From Branchiostoma floridae (lineage: Eukaryota > Chordata > Leptocardii > Amphioxiformes > Branchiostomatidae), in the NCBI RefSeq assembly GCF_000003815.2, contig NC_049993.1, forward strand, positions 124,001-188,000: a stretch of 64,000 nt of DNA, read 5' to 3'. The notes under the pieces are model-generated. The model was not told the DNA's origin. It searched no databases and saw nothing but the letters and a program-made list of their open reading frames with translations. Of this stretch, positions 1 through 11,052 are shown one piece after another. Every line of letters begins with the position of its first letter. The stretch's first letter is position 1. Both the position numbers and the translations under genes were made by a program.

Positions 1-659
1 GATGATTGATGATGAAAACAGAGACTTAAGTTTTTAATATCTAGACAAAGTTAGTGTGTTTTCTTATTAAGTTATTTCTCCCAATAACAACTATTAGTTT
101 GTAGTGTAATAGCGAGATCGACCTACCGCCAAGTTTTCGAAATGTGGCAGGGAAAATTCGCATAACTGAGACCTTAAAAAACGGGTTTTAATGAGATTAT
201 CGTATGCGAAAGGGCGCCGACACACATTGTCAACTATCATAACAATAGCAAAACAAACAGTAAGCGGCTTTCTGACTGTGGACAGCGTCCCCAAGCGTCT
301 AGCTTCAATACAAAACACAAAACTGCGGTTTACATTTATCGACTTTGTACAGATTTCTCGGCAAAATGTGGGTCGCATTTTTTTTATGAGGACGGCCTCT
401 GTTTGCGTTCAAGCCATCCAAAACGAAATGAGACCGTCAATGGACGGGTGGACGCCCCTCTGGCGGAAACACCGTTAGGTGGTGTACCCAACAATCCTGT
501 GGGCACCCAATTTTTTAGGTCCTGCTCACGATGCAGAAATCCAAATGGTTTTATCTGTTTTATCTTAAGATCTGACAGCAAATGGTTCATTTTCCCTTCA
601 CAATGCAAACTTGCAAAAGGCATGGTAAACTGGTAATGCATGGCAATGTGACCTCTGAC
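1..659. repeat. Repeat-derived DNA; 170-305 shared with hAT-like MITE at 32.8 kb
   Basis: No gene is supported. The segment 170-305 (around TTAATGAGATTATCGTATGC) is closely similar, in the same orientation, to 32918-33037, the interior of the CAGGGCTCCAGCC element at 32804-33146. The left window edge therefore contains a partial copy of that hAT-like family. 306-659 shows nothing recognisable. Confidence 0.6.
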
Positions 660-924
660 CTACTAAGGTTGTTGTGATCCTGCAAAATCTTGTACTGCAT
701 TTGCTTTGTCTGCAGAGCCTTGGTCTTCTTTCGGCACTGAGTGACTGTCTTGTTGAAGGCGCCTTCCTTCATAGCCTTAGCAGTATCTTTGAAACAGCTG
801 CTTCAAAAACTTCCTGGTTTCGGTACACCCCATCAAGTTTCTTCTGGATCTCCTGATCCCACCAGATAGATATCAGGAGTGTCGCTTCCTCATCTCACCA
901 GTCATAGTTTGAGCTGGCGGCCAT
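660..924 (-). pseudogene. Broken Myb/SANT-like (Harbinger-type) DNA-binding domain
   Basis: Read on the minus strand from an ATG at 924, the sequence gives MAASSNYDW, an in-frame TGA, then DEEATLLISIWWDQEIQKKL and DGVYRNQEVFEA. After a frameshift it continues AKAMKEGAFNKTVTQCRKKT. Spaced tryptophans, KLDGVYRN and TQCRKK-KAL are typical of the trihelix/Myb-SANT-like domain that accompanies PIF/Harbinger transposases and their host-derived relatives. The stop and frameshift make it a pseudogene. It is probably a transposon or retrocopy relic, since no neighbouring exon was found. Confidence 0.6.
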
Positions 925-1841
925 AACAAGACTTCACAATAAAAAAAACTCAAGACAAAATACTCTGCTTAAAACTTTAACTTTCCTGCGTGAGGCACAA
1001 GCTATGACTCCAGCTTTCCAGATGAATGATGTAAAAAAAACACTGGCAAAATGGATCCACACCGGTTTTGGGTTCATGATGAGACTTCGCAATTCTGGTC
1101 TATGTTTACCTACGTCGAATGTCGACAATTTAATGGCAGTTCTCTTGATATGAATAACGTTGCCAACTTGCTGTCCTCCAGAGAGAAATTGTATAGCCTA
1201 CTAGATACGTATTACTCCATCGAACGATTGTAGATGCAGGAATGCAACATGTACATTACTACTTTGTTAATGGTAGAAATACTATTTATAGTACTAGTGA
1301 GAAGATCTTGGTTTGTTCATTTAGTAAAATTTATCAGACTTACCTTTTTTGGCCTTGCTGACTTACTTCTTTGCGTGCACGCGCTTGCTATTGGCCATTT
1401 AACAGAACAGAAACCATTTATACTGTGCCACGGGCATGTTGTGAGTTGATAATCTTCAAACAGATCGCCTGTCCAAAACTTTTTTTTCGGTTTCCCAGGG
1501 TAGCCGTCTTCAGCAGGTTTGGCTGTATATGAAAGTCTTCGCAAAGAAAGATGTTGTAGCATTTTCTCATAAATTATGTAAATGAGACCCTAATTTGCAT
1601 GATTTACGTCTGATTGTGTTCAACCTAAGGTAGCTGCCAAAGGTCACAAGAATGAAATCATCATCGTCATCATCCTCGCCGCATGTCAGTCTCCGCTGAG
1701 GCGGGCCGTCATTGTCTTCCTGTCTGCTGCTGCTTGCTGCACCTCCTCCCATGAGTGTCCTATTATGAAATGCTGTGGATTGATAAACTCCTCTTATTAA
1801 TTATGCAAATGAGCCCGTGGATTGCATTAATAGTCCTTGAT
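925..1841. other. No recognisable gene
   Basis: AT-rich sequence with short ORFs of random character. An acid-coding GAT/GAC run on the minus strand near 1670 is not supported by flanking conservation. Nothing is annotated here. Confidence 0.5.
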
Positions 1842-4212
1842 CAGGGCTCGACATACTGGATGTTTGTGCACGCAGGTGCACCCAAAACTGGAGCTGTGCA
1901 CCCAATTTTTTACTGTGGGTGGTATGTAAAGATGTCAGTATACACCATATTCTTGACATCTATGGCTCGTTCTCATTTAATCTAAATGTCGAAATGCTGT
2001 CGCCTGACTTTACGCCTTAATATGGAGCAAATTATAGACAACATCACTGGCTTCTTCATTTTTCCACAACCCCTGTAATGTTTTACAAAAGATGCACAAC
2101 AATATTCGTATTGGTTAATGGCTTAGAAGATTATTATAGCCACGGGTGGGATTTCACACCCTAAAAAATAGCTGTCGCCTGAGAAGAAACGAAGAATTCA
2201 AATAGTAGCCAAAAATGTAACAATTCAGTTCCCAGAAAGATTGTTCGGTAGGTGAAACCAACTGACCAGGCCCTCTGACCGATCACGTCAGATCGCTACT
2301 GTCACTGATCTTGGAGGCTGTGTGAGGAGGTTTATGCCTGTCGCCAGATTCGGTAACAAACGTTACCACCACGAGTACGATGGTTGCCACGGTTATATTA
2401 TCCTCGTATAAGACTAGAAATGACCGTTCTTGTGACGCTGTAGAGTTTTTCTGGCTTTCTAAAGAAACAAGAAAGGGTTGTTGACTGTCATTTGTATCCC
2501 ACATTGATTAACAAAATGTTGTATAGAAATGACTGTAACAAACGTTACAATTGTTTGATGCTGTCTAAGCTTTCTATTTGACCTGGTGCAAAAAAGCTGC
2601 CCACTTTTTAAATGTTCCTAAGGACGTCCTCTTACCCAAATGATGTAGTCAATAAGGTGAGTTCTTTCGAAGATAACATGGTAAAATCTATTGTTGTCAC
2701 CTGCCCTGTAATGCATTTACCAATGGGACGGAAAATAATAAGTTGCCATTTTTTGGCAAAAAGAGGTTAAAAGAGGAATTTTCCTAAAGAACCACATAGT
2801 TTTCACTGAAAATAAAGTCGATTTATTTTTCGACCAAAAAAATGCCTTTTTCGACATTTCAATGAGAACGAGTGCTATGTGTTAGAAAGACTAGAGAGGC
2901 AACATTTTCGTTAAAATGCATAATGTTTCCCGGCGGTTTTAACGGTCACTAGTCGACCGCTGAATTTTCATTGTAGCAACTTTTTGATTTTGCGAATCCA
3001 CCCCCGTCACCCCCCTCCTTCTTACCGCGGCACTGATTACTACTGCGGTACATTCACAAACAAGCTCTGTTTCTTTACCAAAAATGCAGAACAAAAAAGT
3101 CCGAAATGCTGTTGATGTTGTAGTCGCAAAACAAAAGTATTCTTATATCAAATGTATGTTTCAAAAGGAAAAAAAAGACAACTGAAAAAAGTGTACCTCT
3201 TCGGATTCGAACCCAGGTCGATCCAGCAACAAAAGCGTACAAATCAGATACTCTGACGATTCGGCCACAAGGCGCATAACTACATTCAGGGGCTTTTAAC
3301 AGGTATACAAATGTATTGCAACAGGTCCGTTCATAATTTCCAAGATTCCAAGGTCCAATTTTCTGAAGATAAATGTTTTTGTGTGAAAAGTTAGTGATCT
3401 CGTTCGTTCCATAGCGGGCAACTTCCTCCTAGAGCGCCTGCTTGGTTTGCTTGAAGGCATGGCCGATTGGCTGGCGCCCGAGATTTTCGCTGCCATAATG
3501 AAAACGATGCCGAGTTCCATTTTGTGTCCTGCGCGTTGATAGGTTCACTTCCGACCTATCCCCAAGAAAGTCATATTTTAGCCAATCAAAAAGCTGGAAA
3601 CGTAGACTGCATGTTAAATCTTCTTAAATCTTGCAAATATCTGTAGAGATGCTATATGTTTCTCCTTCGGGAAACATAATAAAATGTCTGTCATAGTACT
3701 TGTTTAAGAATTTGAAGGAATTTGTGTTCATGGATATTTTCAATGCTCCAAAACTGTGTGCGTACCAAGCCAACATCGAGTACTGCACACTAACCAACTC
3801 CTGGGTTGCACAGGTGACTCTGGGCATGAGAACACTGACTGTCATGTGTTCAAAACATGGCATCATTTGTTGTATTTCAGAAGTTTTTCTGTACTTATGA
3901 TGACTGTTGGGATGAAAGCATTATTTGTGCATTTTCTTAACCTTGCTGATCTCCGTGACCACATTGTCATGATCTCGGGGTCAGCAAGATTAGTGTTAGA
4001 ATTCCTGGATGTCAGAAACAGCATTAAAAAGTCAAAGCATGTGTCCCTGTTCCAATTTCTGAAGAGCTCCATTCAAATGACTAATTTAGTAGGTTTGCAA
4101 TAACTTAAATAAGGTTATGTTATGTGGTGCACCCAAAATTTTTTTGGTGCACCCAATTTTCTAGGTTGGGTACACCAGTGCACCTAATCCCAAAAATGAA
4201 TGTGGAGCCCTC
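1842..4212. mobile_element. 2.37 kb DNA transposon, CAGGGCTCGA ends, TTGAT duplication
   Basis: The left end is CAGGGCTCGACATACTGG and the right end is the inverse, ...GGAGCCCTC. A direct repeat TTGAT flanks it (1837-1841 and 4213-4217). Next to both ends lie repeated GGTGCACCC words (about 1865-1905 and 4120-4190), the same as in the short element at 34920-35277, so this looks like a longer member of that family. A degenerate tRNA-like stretch on the minus strand (about 3200-3285) sits inside. No transposase was recognised; internal ORFs at 3.6-4.1 kb have no assignable similarity. Confidence 0.7.
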
Positions 4213-4749
4213 TTGATTATAAAAGGCATCTACATTTCAAATATAATGACGATCCATCAATACCTTCATGAGTAATTCCCTTTCTCAAGATATTCACATT
4301 GAAAGGGATGATGCAACTTCGCACGAAAAAATTTTGTGAATTCTGGCCAAAGTGATGCAACTGTTAGGCTAGCTCCTGAGGTGCCGCCAAAAAATACTCT
4401 GATGCACGGCGAAAAGAATTCTCCCGCCATTTTTAATTTGCACGGAAGAGGTCAGTCACTGTTGGTCACGCGCAAACCGCAATGAAATCTTGTATTTTAG
4501 GCTTACCGTATTTCTTTCATTAAACCGCACACTTTTTTGACATTTCAACTTTGAAGTTGGTGCTTCAGGTCAAAGCCAAAGTCGGGGTGCGCGCTTTATT
4601 TAGGGGTTATCTCGAGAAAAATCACGTAACAAGCCAGAAAGCCAGCGATAATGATAATACGCCGCGAGATATCGCCCTCACTGATTATGAGAACATCGAT
4701 AATTTATGCATTTGTCTTTCGTTTATTATTTACAAGATAACAATGTATA
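4213..4749. repeat. Unclassified repeat-like sequence
   Basis: Contains GGTGCGCGCTTTATTTAGGGGT near 4580, a motif type (G-TGCGC-TTTAT) seen at the ends of some pogo/Tigger-type elements. A related form occurs near 10135-10170. The boundaries cannot be set. Confidence 0.3.
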
Positions 4750-4789
4750 TGTCACAGGGGAGATTGGAATCCAGGGGGATTTGGAATCC

Positions 4790-5000
4790 TCCTAGGGGAG
4801 ATTGGAATTCCAATCTCCCCTAGGAGAGATCAGAATTCCAATCTCCCCTAGGAGAGATCAGAATTCCAATCTCCCCTAGGAGGATTCTGAAACCCCCTAG
4901 GGGAGATTGGAATTCCAATCTCCCCTAGGGGAAATTGGAATTCTTCTGTATTTCCAATCTCCCCAAGGAGAATTCAGAATTCTCCTAGCTAAGGAGAGAT
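4790..5000. repeat. Array of palindromic GGAATTCC/CCAATCTCCCC units
   Basis: At least four copies of a GAATTCCAATCTCCCCTAGG-like unit, each partly self-complementary with the neighbouring GGGGAGATTGGAATTCC, lie just inside the left terminus of the outer element. The units resemble the terminal repeat itself and may be transposase-binding sites or replication-slippage products. Confidence 0.75.
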
Positions 5001-5151
5001 TGGAATTCTACCAGGACAATCTTTGATGAACTTATATAGTAGAGTAGATTCATCCCTCAAGCTACCGACATCTTGCACACTGCAGTCGTCCCTCAGAAAG
5101 ACATCTGTGATGAACTTGTTTGGGAACATAGACTAAACCATTTCACCACTT

Positions 5152-5454
5152 TTAATCAATTATAGTGTCAAAGATATCTTCCTTGGGAACAACAGGGCGG
5201 GAAGATTTCTTGCAGTACAGAATCTTTTTGGAACCAATTTCTTGCAGCTCGAAGTTCTGAGTAGCCCAAAACTTGAACTTGCCCTCTTCTGGGCACTTCG
5301 ACCACTTGGCTACCTGTAGTGCTTGTAGAGCCTTGTCATATCTTTCCTGTGTAATACAGTAGTTGTCCTTCTTCTTCTGCCCGAGGCTGTTGATCTGAAC
5401 TTCCACCAGTCTATAGAATTCTGCTTTCTGCTGCTCCTCCGGATCCTCTGCCAT
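5152..5454 (-). CDS. KRBA2/Ginger-like integrase N-terminal fragment
   Basis: A 100-codon open frame begins MAEDPEEQQKAEFYRLVEVQ, with KKDNYCITQERYDKALQAL, then an Arg/Lys/aromatic-rich segment ending EDIFDTIID before a stop. This order resembles the N-terminus of invertebrate KRAB-A domain-containing protein 2-like proteins, which derive from Ginger-type transposon integrases. The histidine/cysteine zinc motif and the DDE core expected downstream are missing, so it is a truncated relic or a small non-autonomous ORF. It lies inside the inverted termini of 4750-9004. The assignment is from memory of the family and is moderate. Confidence 0.45.
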   Translation of the reverse strand: MAEDPEEQQKAEFYRLVEVQINSLGQKKKDNYCITQERYDKALQALQVAKWSKCPEEGKFKFWATQNFELQEIGSKKILYCKKSSRPVVPKEDIFDTIID

Positions 5455-5774
5455 CGCTTGATCAATCTAATTTATGCTGTTAATTTTGTCAAATTTTGAA
5501 CTGGCTTCGATTGGAAAATGACCTCTAAAGTATGGAGTTACTAACTTATAATGGCATATGCAAATGCAGCTGATTTACATATTGCTGACAAATTGACAAT
5601 TGCATACCATTATATGATTATGAGTTGGTGACTCAAATGATTCAGTCTACTTTCCAGAACGATTGCATCCATTCTGATTATTGGTAAAATCAAAGATTGT
5701 CCTGGTAGAATTCTGGATTCTCCTCTATTGCTAAATATTTGAAAATGTGATGTTTAATGAGCTATAGTATAGGA

Positions 5775-8700
5775 CAGCGTTCCCGCCAGGTTCTTGAAAG
5801 TATGCGTCCAATTATTGGGGAGGGGGTATTGAGCGCCGTAGGCGCGAGACGAGCGCCGCAGGCGCTCGCATTCTTGGGGGGCCCGGGGGCATGCTCCCCC
5901 GGGAAAATTTGGATTTTCAAACCCTCTTAAACACAATTTCCTGCAATTTGAGAGGAAAATCATGCGCTTGAGATTGGATGTCGGTTGCCTCTTTTACTCC
6001 CGTTATTCAGTAATCAACGACCGCCCTCTCGAACCCCAAAAATACTTTATATTAAAAAATATATATATCACCTCTCAAATAAACGTACCGGTACGTTTAT
6101 TTTTTTCCGCCTCAAAATCCACCCGGTACGTCCTTATTTTAGACGGTACGTTTATTTTTTTTTTCAAATTGGGGCTTTCTTTACTAACCAGGGACCCCAA
6201 AAATATTGAAAGTTTGGTATTTTCTGCCCATATTTCCGCTGTATTTTTGCTTAATATTCACTATTTTTCGGACGAGGCATCGCGGATTTCCCTGCCGCTA
6301 GCGCTATGACCCAAACATAACTAGGGATGCGTACCGGTACGCAGGACCAGTTCTGGACTTGCAAAAACGTTTCGGTTCAGGTCCAAAAATACCGGAACAC
6401 AAGTGATTCGGCACTGGACTCGTAAAAAAATATATCCTTTTCGTTTTGAACCATCTTTAACCTTCCAAAAATCTTGAAATGTTGCGCTGAACAAAGACGA
6501 AAACATCGAGGTCACATGCTACACACACAGTCGCTTACTTCCGTAAATTCTCTATCAAAACACAGAAATTAACCACCAACCAAACAAATTAAAAAGTTAC
6601 CAATACTTTTCCACTATTTTTCACCCGTAGTCAACTTGTTTTAATGTTCCAGCAACGAAAAAATCATTCCAAAACAAAGCGTAGCGTTCAATCGGCTCGA
6701 AAAGATCCGCCATGTTGGATTCATCAACTCACGCCGAATGATATATTTTCTGCAGTACCGGTATTTCTCGATAGGGGGCAGTGTCTATGACCTTGGTTTC
6801 TGCAACATTGAAAATAGCACAAGTGGTGAATAAGGTATATATTCTAAGTTGGAATGTTTCTTCAAAATGTTATTTTGTAACAATGATTATAAAATAAACT
6901 TCTTTTTTTATTTCTTCAATTTTTATTTTCATTCATTTTTTTACTTTTATTTTAATCTTTGTTGATGATGTGACACTCAGATAAAGAAAATATGTGCAAT
7001 AACATAGGAATTATTCTGTTCATTATTTATACAATTAACTGATATGGTAATAAAAAAAAATAACTGATATGGTACTGAGGCATAAATAAATAAAAAGAGC
7101 CTACCTGCTTATCATCTTCTCTTGGACTGAAGTAGCATGGGCACAGTTTACATGTCAATTTGGTATTTTTCCGGGGGGTACTTTTATTCCAGGGGGTACT
7201 TTTATTAGATTTTGAAGATTTGTCCGGGGGGTACTTTTATTCCAGGGGGTACTTCTATTTGAGAGGTGAGAGTATATATATATAAGCACAGGGAATTAGC
7301 CTTCCGTGATCTGGCCCGGGTATAATTTGTCCAGACATGAAAATTTTGGATTTTTGATGCTTCGCAACAGGGCTCTAGCCAGTCCGTCAGCCCATGGAAA
7401 AATTCTGCCAATTCTTTCCGTCATTGAATAAAAGAATGTCTACCTCGTGCGATCGATCACGGTTTCGCCATCCCGCATCAAATAGTTTTCCGAGACGATA
7501 AAATAACGACGCCATCACACTTTGTTTTTTTCTTCTATTTTTCCCGATGATTTTACTCAAATTTTTCGAATCGCTGGGGTTTTACAAGGCCGTGCCGTCA
7601 TTTTCCACGAGCGTGCGTTTGTTTCCTGCAACCTCAGGTAACCCCGTTTTCTGCGTGAAATATTTTGCTGGATTTCTTTTTAAATAGACCAAGAACGTTA
7701 TACATTACTCGAAGGAGGGCGATCTGCTGCCTCTTTGGCAGTGATCAGAGCCGGTGTAGCCTTGAAGCAGTAGCCACAGAGACGTCCCAACTTGCTGGGC
7801 GCTGCGATCGATGGTCCGTATGGGGAGGGGGGCGTGCCGCGCCATGTGCCACGGAGTGACAGCCGACTCGATCGACGCTTGACAACAATATTGCGGCCCC
7901 TTTTCTGCCACAAATTTTGTCTTTTTGAAACAAAAGAAATTTTGGAAATAATAAATAAAGTGTATAGTTTTGGATTCTTCACTTATTTACCGCCCACCGC
8001 TTTTTTTAACTTGGATAAATGGGGAAACTTTGATAGTAAATTGTTAGCAGCTAGGGAAGTAACTTGCCAGACGACACGGGCGGCTACCAATATCACAAAA
8101 CAACGTCACATGTGCTAATACTCGGTAACTTTTGTTTTTTCCCGGTGACCAATGACAGAGTACAACATTACATTTATCAAACGCTGATTGGTTATTAAGA
8201 TGATTGGATTTGGACCTGGTGGACAATCTAGACTGCTTGGCGCCGGCGGCCTGTTGTCAAAGATACCGACTGCCAATCAACTGCCCACAGCGTGAGAACT
8301 TTTGTTGAGAGATGTGCAACACTCGCGCAGAACAGTTTGTTTGTTCAATACTAGTATTACCCACAAATTTTTAACAAATACGTGAAAATGAGGACAAGTA
8401 AGTATCATGTTAAAATCAGAATATAAAATCTGCATAAGATTTCTTCCAGTGTTAAAGAATGCTGACTGTCAGATGTATTTCACGGACTACAAAAAATTAC
8501 ATTGCGCAACGGACAGCTCAGACTGGTGCGTGGCGGGGTGTGTCGCACACGGGTTCGCTAGTTGTAAAACGTGCCGCGCTCCGCCCCATGCCCAGACTAC
8601 TGGGATGACCGGAAAGTGAACAATTTGAAGTATAAGTTGTCAAGGTAGGATTCCTTCTTATAAAGACAGATTTTTAAAAAAGATTCCAGATACATTTTGT

Positions 8701-8827
8701 ACACTGGTGGTACAGGTCAGCCTTTCTTTCAGATTTTTTTTATGGACGCATTCAGCCGAGCTGAGTGCGTCTTTCCAGAAAAAAATGCGTCCAAAGACGT
8801 AAAGACGTATGCCTGGCGGGAACGCTG
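5775..8827. mobile_element. hAT-like element nested in the outer transposon, 8-bp duplication GTATAGGA
   Basis: Perfect 16-bp inverted ends CAGCGTTCCCGCCAGG (5775-5790) and CCTGGCGGGAACGCTG (8812-8827) are flanked by an exact 8-bp direct repeat GTATAGGA (5767-5774 and 8828-8835). CAG-starting ends with an 8-bp duplication are characteristic of the hAT superfamily. TGCGTCCA occurs close to both ends. The interior includes a GC-rich stretch with GCCC-GGGG-CATG (5870-5905), other repeats and no recognisable transposase, so it is non-autonomous. Confidence 0.82.
6066..7275. mobile_element. Third-level inverted-repeat element (CACCTCTCAAATA ends)
   Basis: CACCTCTCAAATA near 6070 is mirrored by TATTTGAGAGGTG near 7258-7270, each next to a run of alternating TA. 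Repeated GGTACGTTTATT words lie inside the left end and GGGGGTACTTTTATT words inside the right. A related left-end sequence occurs at 18052-18190. The exact ends and target duplication are uncertain because of the flanking TA runs. Confidence 0.5.
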
Positions 8828-9004
8828 GTATAGGATAAGGTGCTATTGTACACTATAGAGAAGTATTCTTAACCTTTAATTGTCAGAAAAATTATTAGTG
8901 TAAGAATTAAGCATAAGATATGATGATTTATTCTTAGAAATTGGAATTCCAATCTCCCCTAGGAGGATTTCGAATCCCCCTGGATTCCAATCTCCCCTGT
9001 GACA

Positions 9005-9499
9005 TATGTACTTAAAATTACATATGCTTATGTTATTCTTTGTATTAAAAGTATTATTGTTGTAATGATATTTATAATAATGAATGACTTGAAAAAGCAA
9101 AACGGTGACAATTGTCCTACTTTTTGCAGCGTGCCGGGGCTGGCATAATTACAAACATTTCATCCATGAGGTATCACACGGCTGCACGCCGGCACATCGT
9201 GTATTATCCATGAACATTTTGACCCAAAACATAATTGCTATGATCTGAAAATGTTGCAGGCTTCTTCTTTGCAGGAGTTTGTTTTTGTGTGACGAGAAAA
9301 ATGCGACATTATTTTCGAGGTGTTTTGGAAACCCATGCTAACTTTCAGCACACTTACGGCTGCATCAAAACTCAAAGATACGTTAGAGAAACCATAAATT
9401 CACATATAAATGCATGTTTCCTCGGAAGATTCTTTGGATTATGCATTTCTTAACTAGAATGGTGCAATGTAGTCGTGGAAAATAGCGTTCTTGTGCGTT
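9005..9499. other. Intergenic sequence, nothing recognised
   Basis: No conserved ORF, RNA gene or paired repeat was seen between the outer transposon and the candidate promoter. Confidence 0.4.
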
Positions 9500-9719
9500 T
9501 CAAAAATGTAACTTTGAGAATCAAAATGGCGGCGAGCTAGCAGCAAGCGGCGGAAAAACTCCCATGATGCACCACTCCAACCAATCAGAGCGCGAGTTTG
9601 CCGGGGATTCCCTGGCATTATGTATTCAGTTGTTGTTGTTGTGGTGGCTTCAACCAATCAGAGGCACGTATTTCTGACCCTGCAGACGCCGCGTTTTGTG
9701 CTGCGCTGTACAAAAATAC
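9500..9719 (+). promoter_or_regulatory. Candidate NIPBL promoter and non-coding first exon
   Basis: Around 9524 the sequence CAAAATGGCGGC matches the YY1 core common at animal housekeeping promoters. CCAATCAGAG boxes occur near 9580 and 9653. A strong donor GTAAGT starts at 9720, so a short untranslated exon could end at 9719 and splice to the acceptor at 11052, giving a 1.3 kb intron. No TATA box is apparent. This is inference from motifs and position only. A first exon elsewhere upstream remains possible. Confidence 0.38.
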
Positions 9720-11052
9720 GTAAGTCTGGGGAAGGACAGCGGGCCACGATGTTTTATTATGACAGAAAATGTGTTTTTTAGTTTATCTTAAAAAAGCCCG
9801 GTAAAATTAAACGCGTTGATGTTTGCTCACTCGATAATAATAGCATTGTAGCCTGAAATTCTCATCGCGCTGCCTGAGCAAAATTAGCCGCTGATAAATT
9901 ATTGGTAGAGTGAATTTTCTCTACGTACAAGTGCAGTGCCGATCCAGAAATTGTATCATTTTGACTGTGAATATATAACTGCAAGATAACAAAGTGTTAG
10001 TGTTGAATTATGGTAACATTTTTCTAAAGGTTCCGTAGCTGAAAATTAGGCGTGACCTAAGAATAAACATCAAAGGGTGCTGCGCTATATGAAGGCGCGG
10101 CCGAGTTTTGAGGGTACCTCCGGTGCGACTGTCGGCAAAAATTAGGTGCGCGGATTATTGAGGGGTTTCCCTTGACTATCTCAGCTTGCTTGAAAGGGCA
10201 CGCGATGAGCCCCAAATCGGTTGTTTTATTTGGGGTGCGCGGTTTAAACGGTTATTTATGTATAATATTATGTTTGCGGAAGCAGCAAACATATTGTTGT
10301 CCTGTAGATATTCTTCCAAAACGCAGGAAAAGCTGGGGGTGTACCATGTTTCCAGCTTTTTTATTGGCCACAAAGGGGCTTTTCCCCGGGGACACGTCAC
10401 ATGTGAACCTATCAGCAAAACGCTTGCTCAAACCGGGATCCAATGAAAACACAGATGACAAAGCCTTTGGCTGTGAAATACAGCTTTTCGATTGGCCAAA
10501 AATCTATGCTTGTCATCGAATAAACCAATGAACTGAAGACTGAAACCGGCCGGGCCAACTTTTCCAACCTAATGTAATAAGGTAAAAAATGGGCCCATAG
10601 TTATTATTTACCACGTAGCATGGTGGGGAGTGATAGGGCCTCACACGCTGAAAGGTGCAGGATCGCGTCTCGCAGGGGAAATTTTTTTATTCCCCATTTT
10701 AGACATGTATCTTGTACTTACAACGTTTTCATCTTGCGAACAGGGCATTGTTCGTTTTACACGCCTATTTCAATTTTTTTATTTGCACTCAAAAGACGGT
10801 CGGACGGTCCATGTGGGGAGGGGGGTTCGCCAACGCCTTGCTGCCTTTCTAGTTGCTGCTTTTCTTGCGATTTTTCCTTTCTTTTCCCTTTGCAAACTTC
10901 CTTTCTAGTTTTTATCAGTTTTTTAGCATCATGTCTATGATAATTGTAGCAGTCACTTAACTTCTCTTCAGGAGTTTGACAAATATTGCCACCACACATG
11001 AATCATTACAGGTGTAAATGTCATTTCTGATGATGATTTTTTTGTGTTGCAG
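9720..11052. other. Probable first intron of NIPBL (5'UTR intron), repeat-like
   Basis: If the donor at 9720 is used, this is a 1.33 kb intron ending at the acceptor CAG at 11050-11052. It holds a G-TGCGC-GTTTA motif (about 10135 and 10235) like that at 4580, and a GGGGAGGGGGG-containing stretch near 10810 resembling 7820. No coding potential is supported. Confidence 0.35.

Larger units (their letters stand above)
4750..9004. mobile_element. Outer transposon with about 68-bp TGTCACAGGGG inverted termini (Ginger-like?)
   Basis: The left terminus (4750-4817) and the inverse of the right terminus (8937-9004) agree over about 68 bp with about three mismatches. The ends start TGTCA and finish TGACA. 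Flanks are TATA/TATG if the ends are TGT...ACA, or a perfect ATAT duplication if the ends are GTCACAG...CTGTGAC. TGTNR ends and 4-bp duplications are known for Ginger elements. The only coding relic (5152-5454) resembles the N-terminus of KRBA2/Ginger-type integrase proteins. Without the 3.05 kb insertion at 5775-8827 it would be about 1.2 kb and non-autonomous. Confidence 0.65.

Noticed and set aside
3200-3285. Possible tRNA gene (minus strand, GGTTCGAATCC B box)
   Set aside because: The A-box region is degraded and the acceptor stem does not pair. It sits inside a transposon, so it is at best a tRNA-derived relic.
3624-4103. Overlapping ORFs of 66-115 codons inside the 1842-4212 element
   Set aside because: No recognisable domain. 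Reading frames on both strands are similarly long, as expected by chance.
4790-5000. Regular repeats suggesting a CRISPR-like array
   Set aside because: Units are palindromic pieces of a transposon terminus with no unique spacers, in an animal genome.
10172-10531. 119-codon ORF upstream of NIPBL
   Set aside because: Overlapped by open frames on both strands, with no family resemblance and in repeat-like sequence.
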